Below, piece by piece: positions 23,634 through 38,393 of a DNA stretch of 64,000 bases. Made by a program: the position numbers and the translations under genes. The stretch is from Balamuthia mandrillaris. Taxonomy: Eukaryota > Discosea > Longamoebia > Balamuthiidae. The notes beneath the pieces were generated by a model, which worked only from the letters and a program-made list of their open reading frames with translations, had not been told where the DNA came from and did not search any database. How positions within the stretch are numbered: the first letter of the stretch is position 1; each line of letters begins with the position of its first letter. The stretch lies in the NCBI GenBank assembly GCA_031835245.1, contig JAVKOQ010000020.1:295052-359051 (forward strand), given 5' to 3'.

Positions 23634-26600
23634 GAGCCAAGGAGCCCACCCTGGAAACATTTCGCAGAGGCGGTTGGGGTCGCGCGCCTCTGCGATGAGT
23701 TGCTTCACTTGGCCTTCCACGCTAAGCGCCTCCCCATACTCATAGCCCTGCAACTTCGCTTTCAGTCGCAACAACGCCCGCTCCGCCTCTTTGTTACCTC
23801 TCTTACCGGCTGTAGCTCCTCCTCCACCGCCAGATGTGGAAGAGGAGGTGCTCGCGCCAGCGTCGCCAGCAACACCTCCACTAGGCGAGTCACTTAGGTT
23901 TTCGTCCTTGTTTGCAGCGTCTTCTGCAGCACCTTCAATATCCTCCAAGAGGCCCCGCTGTAACTGTAGGGCACGAATAGGGGAGAGAGCCCACTTGAAC
24001 AGCGGATCGTGAATGAAGACCTCCACTATTGTTAGCAGGAACTCGTGAGATGCGCGCAGCACTTTCATGGTCTCCTCGGAACAGCGCCGGAATACGCCTT
24101 CACAACCAGTAACGCCCATTCCGTCCACTATGTCTCTCGTCAAGCGGAAGGGCACCACTTCTGGCGTGCGAAGAGTCTTGCCCTGCTCAAATGCAACACC
24201 CAGATCAATGTGCACTACTTCTGCTGTGCTCTCGTCTATCAATATGTTTTGAGAGTGCCGGTCGCCAAGACCAACCACATAACCTACATTCCATTCGACA
24301 CCAACGTCAGTTTTGTACATAAAAAGCAGGGGCAGAATAGAGAACCCACTTACCCACGATGGATGATGTTGCAACAGATCTCACATAATTCAATCTTTTC
24401 TCGAACCAAAGGGCTGGCTCTGGGTATTTGTCCAAGAAGAAATGATGGAAAACAGGTTTAAACCGGTTCATGATGGAGTCAAAGACACGTCGTTTATCGC
24501 GGCCTGTGGCCTGTGATAACTCTTTTCTCGCATCTTTTGATAGCATGTCATTGGGCCTGTACTTCACGTGTGCACAGTGATATGGCGTCCTATCATTTTT
24601 GAGTGAACAAATGAGACCAGTGCCACCCACATAAGGGAAAGAGAGAGAGAGAGCACGAACTTAATAGAGCCAATGAGGTACTGGCCAAGCGGAATAGTAT
24701 TCTGAACCCACTCCAATATGCCAGCACATGGAGTTAGCGGGATAACTTTGTAAGTTCTGACGCGAAGCCTTCTTCGGTGGGTTTCCATGTTTTGGTTAAG
24801 AAGGGTATTCACCATGTGGAACATCTGTTGCATGACTTGGTCTTGACGCAAGTCGTCGTTGCCCTTTACTAATTGCTTATAAAAATATCCATCACTTCCT
24901 ATACATTCCACAATCTTCGGAAGGTTAAGCCCTCCAGCCAGAGTGAACGTTGGCACAAATTTTCTCACGTGAGGTATTGACTGTGAGATTTAGTGAGAAT
25001 GGAGAGAGAAAGAGAGACAGAGAATCAAGAGCGTACGTCGTAGTCGCCATCAGGTTGGACGGGAACGCTCATAGTAGGTATTGGTACATCTGACATCTCC
25101 CGTATTCGTTTTATGCTCGTGCTGAGGGCTAAAGGTGTCGTTACATGTTTATCTTTGGAAACGTCCAGAAACGCAAGTTCGATATAGGCATCTATAAGAG
25201 CGCTCATGGACTCAATTAGCTGTTTGTGCTTGGTCTGCCGCAATCGGTGAAGCAGTTCTAAGAATAAGCAGAGCTAATGTTAGACACTGAGATCAAACAC
25301 GTAGTAGCAAGAAAGAGCACCTACGTTTTGCGGCGTTGACCTTATCTTCGTCAACAACATAGCGGCCCTTGCCACGTGATGCTTGAACCTTGTCTCCGTG
25401 GCTCATGGCAAAAATTTGCCACAAAACATGATGTGGATAATATGTGGCGGTGGTTTCCAATACGGTGTTCACCACGTTTTGGAAGGTGTATTTTACTTCG
25501 TCATTTTCGTTTGCTTCTTCTTCTTCTTCTTCGTCACTGATAACAACGATAGAAGCTTTGCCTCTTGATTTCTTCCTTCTTGTGCTACCTCGACCCGAAC
25601 TTCTTCGAGAGGATGAAGCTGCAGTGGCAACTACAGAGTTTCCGCCCATCGATTCTTTTCCTAATACCAAAAACAAAGAATAAGAGGTCTGCTCAAAAAA
25701 GGGGCAATGAGGAATGGAAATGCTAACCAGAAGCAGCAACACTTATGCGGGAAGCAATTTGGTAGATAAGGGGCAAGAATTTTTTGGAGTTTAGGTCGGA
25801 GGTTTCGACCGCTTTTCCTATCAACTTGTTGATGTGTAGATCTTGGGAATTATTGAACCATAGAGAGCATAACCTAAACATAACGCGAACGTCATAGACA
25901 TCTATGTCTCCTGTAATCACGCACTGAAGATAGTTGTCCACTGCGTTATGTAGAAGCATATCTCTATCTGTTAACAGGCCAATCATGCGGTAATGGAAGC
26001 CAAATCTAATTAGATTTTTTTCCTGTATATGTTCGCAGAATATGTAGGTACCTGTTTCTAGTCTTTTGTTTTCTTGTTTGTCAATGTCACATTGCCGTTC
26101 CAGTAATATGATATGACGTTTGAGCTCTTTGTCATTTGGACGAGTTTTGGCGAGAGCAAGACACTGCTTGAGCTCCCGTTCTTTGTGTTGTCTTAGCTTT
26201 TGAGAATTAGCCCATTCGGATGACCTTATTTTTTCTGCAAGGTGTGTATATAACGAGTCTGCATAACGGGCTAATGTAAAATATGCCTTACACACGTTTC
26301 CTGCATTTCATTTAAGTTAGTGAAAGCGAAGAGGAAGAGAAAGGAAAGAGGGAGAGGGAGAGGGAGAGCCAACAATAAACATACCACCACATTGATTGTA
26401 AAGCGCAACAGCCTTTTGTAGATATTCTTCGATGATAGTGCTAGAGTTTTCAGAACGTGTCTTGGCTAACCACTTTCCAGTACAATATATTACGTCTGCA
26501 TACAGTCTCCTTTGATCATTACTGCTGCCCTCTTCACCACAGCCTTCGTTTTGTTGCGCCAATGCCTTAAGTAAGGTTTTGCCAACGCTGAGGGCTTTGT

Positions 26601-29600
26601 CAGGCTCTCCTTGTGCCCACAATATTTTTGCTTCTTCCAATTTCCAAGAAAGGTCAAGACTGCCTTGCTTTTGGTTCTGTTTCAACTGATTTGATTTCTT
26701 GGTTAATAACCAAATTGGTTGACCAGCATGAAAGAGAGAGGAACCTGGTAGATGGCATTCGATGCAACCTGGAAGCAATTCGAACTTCTCGCTAGAGCAG
26801 CGAAGGCTATGAAATGCTTGGGTAGATACTCCTCCCGTTCAAGAATTTTGAGTAGAACACCTCCCAAAGTCAAAAGGGGCTCTATCAAATCGAAACTGTT
26901 ATGCATGAGAGACAGACGCTCTTTCCAGCCATCGGTAAGGCTTTGAATCTGCGATACACTCGGTACTGTTCGTTGGGGCAACCCTCCGCTGGACCTGTGG
27001 TCTAGTACTATGGCAAGATTGGCATTAAAATGGAAGAAAAGGAAAGAAGCAAGAAAGCAAACCTTTATGCAGACCTCCAGAAGGTACGACTGCGCCATCA
27101 GCGGGTATGGAAGGTGAGAACATCTGTGGCCCAAGTCGAAAAGTAGAGATGGCCGATCCACCATCTGTATGCTCCAGTTGCGAAAGCTCTGCGATACCAG
27201 AAGGGGACACTGGTTGCTGGGTTAGTTGGATACCTGCATCAGGCTGCCATCGTAGAAACCAAGCGTTTTCTATCTCGCTCAAGAACTGGAGCTTTGCCAA
27301 CACGGGATAAACGCTTTTGGTGCTTTCCAGCGATGTTGAACCAATCGTTTTGACAAGCTCCAGCCTTGTTTTCTTTAGATTTTTCCAAAAGGCTGTTCTG
27401 TCTCCGTCGTTTAGCGCTTTCAAGCAGTTGTACGCTCCCATATGAAAGTGGGCACTCTTTTCCTGCACGCTTGCCGCGTTCCACAATAACGAAGCCACAT
27501 GCGAATTGGCGGCCTCGCCAGAAATCGGAGAGGTTGACGCAGAGGACAATGTATCATCAGAAAAGCTGACCATCGACTGTTTGACCCAGGGGTCGAGCTG
27601 CCATTTGCAACTTCGCCACGCAGACTCGTATTGAAACTCGGAAAGAGCGGGGAAAGCATGTGGATACTTTGTGGCAAAACCTGCCAAGTGTAATTCAGCC
27701 AAGTGATGATGGCCCAGATGCTCCAAGCTCGATATAAGACCTGTGTAAGCATTATGTCAATCGCTTAATCTATCAAACTTATGGGGAAGAGGATAACCTT
27801 GACTCAGAGCCAAATGTAATTGGCTATTGGAAGCATTTGGTGAAAGGTGTTGTAGCATCATATCATACGCGCCTACAGTTTTGTCCCACAGTCGCTCATG
27901 CTCGTATGTGCGTATGCGCGAATGAATGCTGAATTCCACGTTCAGCAACAGAAACATCATGCAGAGAGCGGAGAGAGCAGAGAAAGGAGGACGAAAGCAA
28001 CCTGTGATCTCTTTGTAGACCATAGATACCGTCAGGTTCGTTGATATTACAATAAATTTCAAGCAGCAGTTGTTGGTGTAGCGGCACGCTTCCTTGTTCG
28101 TTGTCATAAATGGTCTGCTCGTTCCCTGTGTCATCATCAGGTGAGGACAATTCAAGCGATCCAAATTTCCGTTCACACCATAACTCCACATAAAGGAGAG
28201 AGGTAAGATAGGCGGAGCACCTGCATGGTTCATTGTTGGTTTTTGTTACCAATGCATCAGAAAAAGGTACCTCTGTGCCGCTCTTGCTATCTCCAAAAAT
28301 GTGAAATCTTTCCAAAACGAATTTTTCCAAAAAGGCTGTCTTTCGTTGATTACAGCCCTTGACGCTGCTTTGGAACGCGATCGGGAACTGCGTTGATTAC
28401 CCGAGTAAGTTTTTGCACCCTCAGCTGCTTCGCTGTAAAATATGAATTGTTTTCTCAAAAAGTTGAGCGAACCCAGAATGAGTTGCATGGATTGCACGTT
28501 ATGATTGTCCTCGGACAAAAGGTACTTGCGTATGCGTTCCGAAAGATAGAGATTGTACTGCTCTCTGCTGCTAGCTTTAGCCGCACTCTCTTTTCCAGAT
28601 GAAGAGTTTGACGAAGATGACGAGGAAGACGCTGAATCGTGAAAGACGATATGTAGAAGCAAGTAAGGGAACAAAAACTCGGCAAATTCAGGTTTTTTGA
28701 GGCACATGGGTCCACACAGGCGAAAGACCCTGTCTCGCGCAACAGTGGCGGTCAGTGAGTAGGTCAATCTGCAAACCCATCGGTCGTAGTTTTGGTTGGT
28801 GAGAAACCAAAGATCTTCGCTGCTCAACGATACTTCAGGAAGAGGGTCAGGGAAGAGAGGAACCTATAAGGCAATCTCGTGATTAGCGAGGGTTCAATGC
28901 AAGAACCTACCAACCCACCAAAACACATACGTCTTTCAAAGCCTTTGAAGACCGATACGGTTCAAGTTCGGCTTTGATATAGGTAGGGAGTACTTCCCAG
29001 GCTGCTTTTCCGGAACCCGTAGCGAGAATAGACTTTAGACAAAAGCTCGCAGTTCTCACAACAGAAACATCTGCATCGGTCAAGTATGAGTTCAAATATT
29101 CCAATATGCGCACCTAAAAGTTCGGGAAATTATGCCAGAGAAAAGAGTGAGAAGGGAGATAAGAAAAGTAGAAGAGAGGCAATTTAAAGGCAAAACTCAT
29201 AACCTTAGCGTTGTGAAACTGCTCCTCATTGTAGACAGGTTCTTTTGCTTGAGTGTCATGACCGTGCCGATCGTTTTGCCCAGCAAAGGAAAAGGAAATA
29301 GCGTACGGATCCACAGCGCCAAGCTCCCCAAGACACTCTCCTGCCATTTGCCTCACAGTATCATCGCTTTGAGGCGCGCAGAGTTGTACCAGCTCCCAAA
29401 TAAGGCGGGCAATCTAGTTAGTGTAAGTGAGTATTGGTGATTAGCTAATCTGCCGTATCCGTTTTAAAAAAACACTTTTAATGATAATTTGTACCAGGTT
29501 GCGATTGTCGAGCTCATAGGTTTCAGCAAGGATGGCTCCTTCTCCTTGGTATCCCAATGAGCGGTTTGACAAAATCTCTGGTCCGTTACCCACCGCTTGC

Positions 29601-29934
29601 GATAGGGTATACATGCGAGGGGTGGCTTGCGCTTCCTTAAGAAGGTAGTTGAGGGTTGCTTCCGAGTTTTTAAGTTGCTTCTTGAGATGACTTAGAGCTG
29701 CCAACTTGGTGGGTACAGACACCGAGCTTGGTGAGACTACGCTGCCGTGATTCAGAGAAGGGGAGGAACTGGGCGTATATGGTAGCGTCTGGCTGGAAAG
29801 ACTGGAGGTTGCATTCATCTTGTTTCCAGTAGTTGAACCCTTCCATACATTCAAAAATCGCGCTATTTCCTCCACCAGATCTGTGTTGCCTCGCAGCCTG
29901 AACGAATGAAACATTAGCAGACCAAAGTAACAGC

Positions 29935-29965
<31 letters not shown>

Positions 29966-29972
29966 CAGAGAA

Positions 29973-30003
<31 letters not shown>

Positions 30004-33000
30004 GAGAGAGAGGCAGAGGTAAAACTTACTTGTAGTAGATTATGTTCAAAGGAGCAAACGCTCTGGTCTCGGGAAATGGATCCAGCGCCCGAATGGCGTC
30101 GCTGAGTTCGTCACCCTCCCCTTCTTTTAGCAGCCCCTCTGAGTCTTGAGGGGCTGAGATTAGAAAGGAAAGTGTAGACAAGACCTCTTGCTTGAGCTTG
30201 GCTTTGATATCCCTTGATCTTTTCATTGAGATACTGTCGGGTACTGAGGTGGGTGAAGAGTGAACTAAATGGATGAGAGCTGTAACGATTCCCTTCAAGT
30301 GTCCCGTCAGCCAGGATGGGGAGTGTCCAAGGGCGAGTGCCTATTTTTGGTGGTTCTGAATATTAGACTGTTGAAGGGATGAAGAGAACACCAAGGAGAG
30401 TCCCCACCAGAGTATTACGGAGAAGTTTACAAGCATCAATATGAAGCTCTGATAGAAGCTCAGAGGACAGGACGCGCAAAAGCGTGTGGATGACATCCCT
30501 AAGAATGGACGGACGGCAAATTTCTGCTCCAAGCAGCTGTATCACATATTGAAGTTCGCCAAAGATGCGCTTCTTTTCCTATTGTTTTGCAAAACAATAC
30601 TTTGGTTAGCAAGCAAGACATCATTACCATGGCGGGGATCACAAACGTTGCTTCGGTGGGAATAAGCCAGCTGTTCGTTCAAGTGCAGCAATATTTTCTG
30701 CACACGATCTGCTGTTTTAAAGAAGAGTTCCACAGCGGTAAGCTTGTATCCGTTGGCGAGGTGGTCGAAGACCGCAGAAATAGTTTTTTCTGAGTATAGA
30801 GGAGGACGTATGTAAAAGTTCTGGCCATGCGCACCAGCAGCACTCTCACCATTTTCTTGTAGTCCTTCTTCTTGGCCTCGAGCACTTCCGTGTGGTTCCG
30901 GCCATCGAATGAGGTCCAGCAGGTGAATGATGATGTCGTCTAGGCGAACAGGTATGAGGGCGTTCATTTGCTCTGGACTGACGAATTCCTCCATGAACTG
31001 CTCACAAATCCGTACGCCTAGATCTTTGTAGCTTTCTTCTTCATGGTCCGCTTTTTCGTGGCTGTCCGTTTTGCATGCCCTCTTTCCCTTGGCATAGTAA
31101 AGCGGAAACGTGTGTGCAAATATAGCTGCGAAGTGCTCTTTGACCAACGTTTGAAGGTATTCAGCGCTTGATTCTTTGTCGGCGTTGTGGCCAGTTGTAT
31201 CCGCAGTGTCACGGCATAGCAATGAAGCAACAAATAGCATATTGTCCTTGTCCATCAGGAACACAAGCTTGGGGAGCAGAAGGCCTACATATTGCTTCAG
31301 AAATTCAACGAGGTTGACACTGCCACAAAGGTCGATCGGGAAGGATTGCAACTTGAGTTTCTTGGATACCCACTGCCCCAGAAGAAAGCTGAGATGGTCC
31401 TCTACAAAAGCCTTTGAAGAGAGATATCCCAACCGACTAGCCATGCTATCAATAACAAATGAGATCAAGCTTTGCATGCGAGTAGTATAGCCTCCTGTGA
31501 AGGAAGACTGTTACAACAAAAATATACAGAGGATATGAAATAAATACGAAGATACCATGTTCGGTTGCTGCGGTCTTGGACGCCAATTTACAAAGTTCCA
31601 ACAGTATCTTCTCTTCGTTGACGGAAGGGACACAAGCAATTTCACCCAATGTCAAAAGGGCTGTTACTTTCTCTTCTTCTGATTTATCTATAGAAGAACA
31701 CGGGTAGGGTTAGAGAGAAACAAAACTGTAAACAGGGAAAGCTTTCACCTTGATCAGAGGGAATGGGCAAAAGTAAACGGCTAATATCATGGTAGATTTG
31801 CCTTTGGTCTGAAAATAGATCAAAGAAGATGGTAATAGCAGAGCTCATGTACTTTCGTAGACGGTAGTTGGGGTCCGACAAAAGTTTAAGGAAGATTTCG
31901 GGAAGTACGCTGAACCATTCCTCCACAAAAAGCTTATCCTCTCCATCCATAAAGGCAACCCAAGATATGTCAACAGGAAGAAAGGCCCTCACACATTTAG
32001 CAAAAGTAATTCGAGTACTCCAGTGGAGCTGCTTTGATTTCCATAACTGGTCGAATATGTTGAGCTGCGCGACACATATTTTCAATAGGTACTCTCTCTC
32101 TTTGCAATTATCTTCTTGTAATTGCTTTAAGTGAATTTCATCCTCCCGTGCGGGTTTGTCTTCAGCCTGCAGGGGGAAGGTTAAGAAATAAGTTTAACAC
32201 ACATAACACAAAAAGTTACTTACACGTGGAGGCTGCATGTGAAGCATTAGAAGATTTTGTTTCTCATCTACAAAGGAGGCTACTGCTTGGAGTATCCGCA
32301 AAATGCCTTTCCGTGCCAATTCTGTGCCTGATATTTCTGGTACCACCAAGAGCTCATTTGTGCCTTCTAAGATGGTGCGGACAAGCTGCAAGTTTGCTGA
32401 AGCTGCAGTGGCTTTGGCGATCTCGATAGACGTCTGCGTTGGGGATGATGAAAAAGGAGCGTTGGGTTCCGGTTGTGGTTCAATTGGTGTCGTGTATTCC
32501 AAGAAGCTAAGGAGGCTGAGGTGATGGAATATCTCAAACTTGATGTTAACGTTGCTAGACACGCGCAAGACATCTCGAAGAACACTGGCCACTCTCTCAG
32601 ATTCATCAACAAGATTATGGTCGTCACGCGCGTGCTGTACTTGCTCTGTGGTGCGTTGTCCATTTTTCTCTTTGGATGCTATTGTACCAGCAATAAAACA
32701 GCACAAGAAGATGCACTCATCACAAAAGCCCGTTGTTGGCCAAGCTGGAACCGGTACGTTTTCTGATAAGAGACAAGAGTTTTTAGATTGTTAAGGCAGC
32801 CACTCCTGGCTATTGAATAATTTGTAACTTACTGCTATCCTTACTGGCGACATCATCCATCGGCTCAGTTTCGTGCTCAGGGTTGCGAGCATGCAAACCA
32901 GCTTCATGGTCCTTCGTTGGGGGTGACGGCATCTCCATTAAATCCAAATCATTCGTTATGTCAGTAGATACGGAAGTAGTTGAGGGACCAAGTTGGTGAG

Positions 33001-36000
33001 ACGCGACATGGGATCCCTGCGGAGGCAGGAAATAGGTGTGAGGGTTGTGATTGCGCCGAGAGGGAGAAGAAGCGATGTAGTTGCGCAGATACTGGAGCAC
33101 GAAGTTGATAATGGGAGCAAAAGGAGACGAAAAAGTTGCCTCCGGTGTGGCCTCGCTCTCCTCCTCCTCCTCCTCCTCCTCTAAAGCCATGGCCTCCACC
33201 GAATCTAACTCGAGCTTTTCTTTGCCTTTCTTCACACCAAGCTTTTGTTTACCGTGGTGTATGTACAGCATTACGTAGTGGAGAGGAAGGTAGGATAGCG
33301 CTATATCTTGTATACCGAGAAGAATCCTACGTAGCTTTTCCACTTGAGCGGCCAAATGTCTTGCATGTTCACTGACAAAAGCGAGCATTTTCGTGAAATC
33401 GAACTGTATAAGGGAATAAAGCTTCTCTGGGGCTTCTTCATGTGCATTATGATCAAAAGTGGGGGCAGGGCTGTCATTGCTCTGAAAAACAGCCGCAAAC
33501 AAGGAAAGAATCGTGCGGCAATGGCTCAACATTTCTAGGAGAAGCGCTTCAAGCCTATTTTTCTCCACCCCTAGTGATCAACGTCAGTATTTATAACAGC
33601 AAACAATACTAACACCTACCAAGAGTCTTCCTTTTTCTGGAGCTATATACAAGCAAGCTTTCGCCCACACGCAATAGTTCTCTGGTCCGCGAGTGCAGAA
33701 AATCCAAGCATTTGTTCTGGAGCCGCACGGTAGAGGAAAGGGGTATCTGGTTCTTGCCGAGGTGTGATTTGGCAACAGAAGCACATTTATTATTGTACCT
33801 CGCCAGGGTTCGAGATGAGCTTATCTCTTGGAGGCGCAACTCCATGACTTCGAGCTGGGTTTCTAGAAAAGAATGAGTGCTTAGCCTTATTTCTTCACCG
33901 GGGTAACGATCCACAATCGTATAAAGGAAAGAGTTTTTGAGCAACGAATCGAAGAATGGGTCGTCTGTTTTTCTAGCCTCTTGATTTCGATCACAGCTGC
34001 TTACTTTCTTTGGTGGGCCCGATCTAATCAATGCCAATAGGGCAGTAGCAACAAGGTTGTGGTGATCAGTAGACGGGTTCTGAAAAGTGGTATGCTTGCG
34101 TGTTATTGCTGGAGAGGAATTCAGCAACGATTGTTGGGAAGAAGATTGAAATTGGCCGCTAAAGTCACTCAAGGAAGTCATAATCCACTCCAACAATTTT
34201 TCGCGTCGGCTTAAATGTCTTCTATCTGTAACAAATGTTGTTAATGCCGATTACGACGGCTACGAGGAAATGAATTGCAAAACAGAAGATTCTGACCTTT
34301 ACTATCAGTAGGAACACCTGTAAAGGTGTTCATTTCATCTCTTATTTCATGCTTCCGTATGAAAGTAATAAGAAACTTGAGCGCGGCCTTAGTGCACCGG
34401 CTCTTATCTTGAAACAGGTTGAGTTTCCACAAGGCGTTTTGAGACTGAGCGATCACTTTAGCATCCAACAACTCATTCGCAATAATTGCCTTCAACAGCG
34501 ATAATGCTAACTCTGTGTTGGTATGAGAATAGAAGACAAGCTTCCCCAATATCAAATTCCAGATAGCCTGCACGGAGCAACCAAATAAATAAACAAAATA
34601 GCGACCGAGAATAAACTTTTGGGACACTACCTGCCACCTCCGAGCCAGTTGTACTCTTTCCAGTATTTCTTGTTGAGAATCCTTCTTGGTGAGACTAGCT
34701 GAACTGGAAGAAATACTGTCGCGTTTACCAGAGCTTTGCGCACTTGCAGAGTGTTCTGCGTCTTCATCATCAGATCCAAGAAGAGGAACAGCGGATCCAG
34801 CTAAAATGTATGGGGTAAATATTAGAATATTCAAGCAGGGATGAGACATGATCAGACAAATGGCCTACCAGCAAAACTAAGGGCGGTGGAAGTAGAAGCA
34901 GATGAAATGCGGTCGACAGGAACGCCGTTGGAAATCCGAGCTAGAGAATACAAGCACCTCACAGCCCAGCTCTCTAACTCAGGTCTTTCAGTTACCTCGC
35001 GATACGCCAATATTTGGGATAGTAGGTCTATACAATGTGAGTAATGCTTGGTGGGCAACCAGTTGGGATGGGCTTGAATGAGGTTATGGAATAACTGGAG
35101 CCAGAGCAGCAAACTATTGCTTTGTGATGATAGGTTTTCTAATGCGCTTGTGTAAGCAAAGAGAAACTAAAAGCAGTGGGCAGCTACCTGATGGCACGGC
35201 GGCTTCACTTGCTATTCCGCCTTGAAAGCTGGAAGATGCTCCACTTATGGAAAGTGAGTTGCATAGCATCTCATAGACGTTCATGAATCTCCTTTTCTTG
35301 TTACTGGCGGATGCTAGGCCTAGCGAACCGCTAAGTTCTTTACGTTTACCAAAGCTGTCTTGCTTCCATGCCTGTTCAAGTTTTGCAGCGCTCTCATGTT
35401 TTGAGGAAGAGGACCCAGAGGACATGGAGTCCAGGGACTGATTCAAGGAAGAAGACAGTAACGTTTGGTAATGTGACAACTGGACTAATACATCCGCTGC
35501 TAGCTGAAGAAAAGATTTGCTTCTAGGTTCCTGAAAAGATCGAAATCTAAGCACTATGTTTGTTTGAGAAGATGAAGCATACTTACTAAGAACAGCGGGT
35601 TATCCTCGTTTTTCGACCTTAGAGCTTGTCGCATTCGGGTGGTACTTGAAAGAGTAAACTGCCCAGTGCTTCGCTCCATGATCTGTTGAATCGCCTCGAA
35701 TAAAGCACATAATCGGTCATACTCCTCCGTATACTCTGCTTGGCTTTCATCCATGGCAAGTACCTCACCAGTAAACGTCTTATTAAGGTGAAGTTGCAAT
35801 CGGAAGAAGAAAATGAGTTGATCTTTCATCTGGTCGTCTCTCGTCTGCTTCAGTCTGTGTGTAAAGGAATGATAAAGTTGTTTTCCAATCTCTCTTACCT
35901 GGGGAAGGATGTACGATTGTGAGTTGATTATAGTTTAAGGCCCAAGAAAGAAAAAAAAACGTACAGATTGTCCCATATCTACTGCACAGGATTGCAAAAA

Positions 36001-37035
36001 CCAATTAAGGGCAGAAATAACGTAAACCAGTGCCTTGGAATCTTTGGTTGGAGTTCCTAAGTACTCGATGAAAAAAGGTTGTACTGTGGTAAATAAAGAA
36101 TTGAGTTCGGTTGGGTAGTGAGAAACCAGGCAGTGAAAGGTCTTTGCATAGAGAGCTTTGTCAGTTTGTGTCTTATCCCCTAACAAAGCAGTAGAGTACC
36201 GCTCCACTATGGCTGAAAGCATACGAACCAACGGCGTTAGAAACTTGACTTGATACAGAAGATAAAAACAAACTCACCTCTCCAAAAAGAAGAGCCAAAC
36301 AAATAGCAGTAAGCAGGTACAACCAGTAGATATTCACATAAAAGATGGCTGTACTCTGCGCTGAAAGTGGTGAAGCTCAGTTGTGGAGCGCAAAGCACCT
36401 CCTTTACATGAAGAGCGATATCTTTAGCACAACGAAACAACCTCGGCCCTCCTACAGTTGCAAGTGGTGAGAAAGCGAAAAGCAAGCAATAAAGAAGGAC
36501 CTACGTTGTTCAGCAAGTTTTACTACACTACGAAGAGCCCCCACAGTTTCCTTCCGTACAGATAGTGCTTTCTTGCGCTTGACAGTGAGCGCGTGCTGAA
36601 GTTCGTTGCTGATCATTGACAATACACTTTTTACTACTTTGTCCCAGGTAAGCAGTCCTATGAAACAAAAGAAAACCAGTTGAAGAAGCAAGTAGCAAAG
36701 AAGCCGCATTTCAGGAGAGCAGAATGTGTGGGTGGGTTATACCTAGCGCGGCATCTGGGTTTATTTGGTTGATGTCAGCAACGGTATTGTGGTCGATTTG
36801 GAGGTTAACTTTTTCGATGGTCAGCAACGTCATGAGTTGCCCAAATGCTTCCTATTGCGCAAACAACGTCCCACAACAAACAAGAACATTTGTCAGAGTT
36901 CAACGGAACAACGTCGCACAACATACAAAAAAAAAAGTAGCGGCAACAAACCATCCGTTCCTTGACCTTCTGCGCAGTGCTCACAATTACACAATTCTCC
37001 TTCACTTCCAGCAAGAAACTTGAAGACGCCATCAT
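23634..37035 (-). CDS. ATM: ATM/Tel1 family PI3K-like protein kinase
   Basis: About thirty exons over 13.4 kb. The N-terminus starts at ATG 37035 and bears a TAN-like motif (STAQKVKERM, then EAFGQLMTLL across an intron). A long helical HEAT solenoid and FAT region (about 29-25 kb) follow. The kinase is unmistakable: GLNLPKIVECIGSDG, LVKGNDDLRQDQVMQQMFHM, TYKVIPLTPCAGILEW, HVKYRPNDM, WFEKRLNYVRSVATSSIVG, GLGDRHSQNILI catalytic loop, HIDLGVAFEQGK (DFG equivalent), and VPFRLTRDIVDGMG. The FATC end is RDPNRLCEMFPGWAPWL. These match ATM rather than ATR, mTOR or DNA-PKcs. An ~80-aa Ser/Gly/Ala-rich insert lies between kinase and FATC. Known role: DNA double-strand-break checkpoint kinase activated by MRN. 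Exon edges in the solenoid are approximate. Confidence 0.92.
29935..30014 (+). repeat. GA microsatellite in an ATM intron
   Basis: About 80 bp of interrupted (GA)n, CT on the ATM coding strand, between exons ending near 30030 and starting near 29914. Confidence 0.95.
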
Positions 37036-37290
37036 CTATGTAAACAGTCGGATCGGGTAGTCACAAGGTAGTCCTTCGTTCTAGCAAGCACAAGCCGTAA
37101 GATCGTTTTTACTGCACCACTGCCACCCCGTGGGCTACGGTTTTTCTTCTTTCAAACGAAATGAGTGCGAAAATGAATTCTTGGAAATTTTTGATTCATT
37201 TTCGCGTCGTCATGAACAACTCACAACAAAGAAAGAAGAAAGTGGTGGTGCGGCACAAGGCCCTCCTCCCGAGTTTTTTTAAATAGAAGA
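37036..37290. promoter_or_regulatory. Bidirectional promoter of ATM and TRAPPC13 with a 12-bp inverted repeat
   Basis: 255 bp separate the divergent ATGs at 37035 (minus) and 37291 (plus). A perfect inverted repeat with arms GCGAAAATGAAT (37167-37178) and ATTCATTTTCGC (37194-37205) and a 15-bp spacer sits in the middle. The arms contain an E2F-like TTTTCGC core. That they bind a factor is inference. Confidence 0.6.
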
Positions 37291-38131
37291 ATGGCTACGC
37301 CCCACGCCGCGCAGCAAAAGAAGGGCGTCATGCGTGACACCAATCCCCCGTTAACACTGAAAGGTACCTTCGTTGTGCTGATTTTTTTTAATCTCTTAGC
37401 TGGGGGCGCTAATTCTCTAGCACCATGCATCAGTGATGCGGCTGTCCAAACCCAAGTTCCAGCCTCGACCGGACGTTTTGGTGGAACCAGAGGAGGAGCC
37501 AACACACTCGGTCCTTGCGAAGCAACTGCAACCCAAACAAGATCCCTCCTCTCAACTGGATGCTGAAAACGCGTTTGGCCTCTCCGACCTCATATTTTTG
37601 CCTCGTAGTTTTGGGTAAGAGCCTCATTGCTTTGCTTCAATTCCAACAAACTTAAACCGTTGTTGGGGGAAAAACCCAAAAAGGATGATCTACGTAGGAC
37701 AACCCTTCTGCTGCTACCTCAGTCTGTTGAACCACAGTGATCAGGACGTCAGTAATGTCAGTATGAAAGTGGACCTTCAGACCAGACAACAAGAACGCAA
37801 GAACTTGTTGGACCTTAGCCATCACCCCATTTCTGCCTTTCCTCCAGGGCAGAGCGCCGACTTTGTGGTACGGAGAGAGCTTACCGAAGCCACTGATCAC
37901 TAGTAAGAACCTGCTTTTTTCCTCTGTTGGTTTTTTGAACCAGTATGATCTTAACTTTTCATCAACAGTCTTGTGTGCACCACCAGCTATCTGGAAGGCG
38001 CCGAACGGCGATCGTTCAAAAAGTTGTTCAAGTTTTCCGTCTCCGAGCCATTTGAAATAGAACATAAGGTTTTGCCTTTCATCCAGGTAATCGTTGTTGC
38101 TCTGCTCTTCAACTTTCCAAGTGCGAGAGCA

Positions 38132-38178
<47 letters not shown>

Positions 38179-38352
38179 TGCAGCAAAATCTGAATGCTTG
38201 TGTGCATGTATAGGGCGAATCTCTATTAGTGGAAATACAGATAAAGAACATGGTACAAAATCCTGTTGTATTATCATCCGTAGCTTTTCTGCCTGCTTCA
38301 AAGAAAGCCAAAATGACTGATTTAAATACTATGTCTTCGCTTTCAAGGTGCA

Positions 38353-38393
<41 letters not shown>

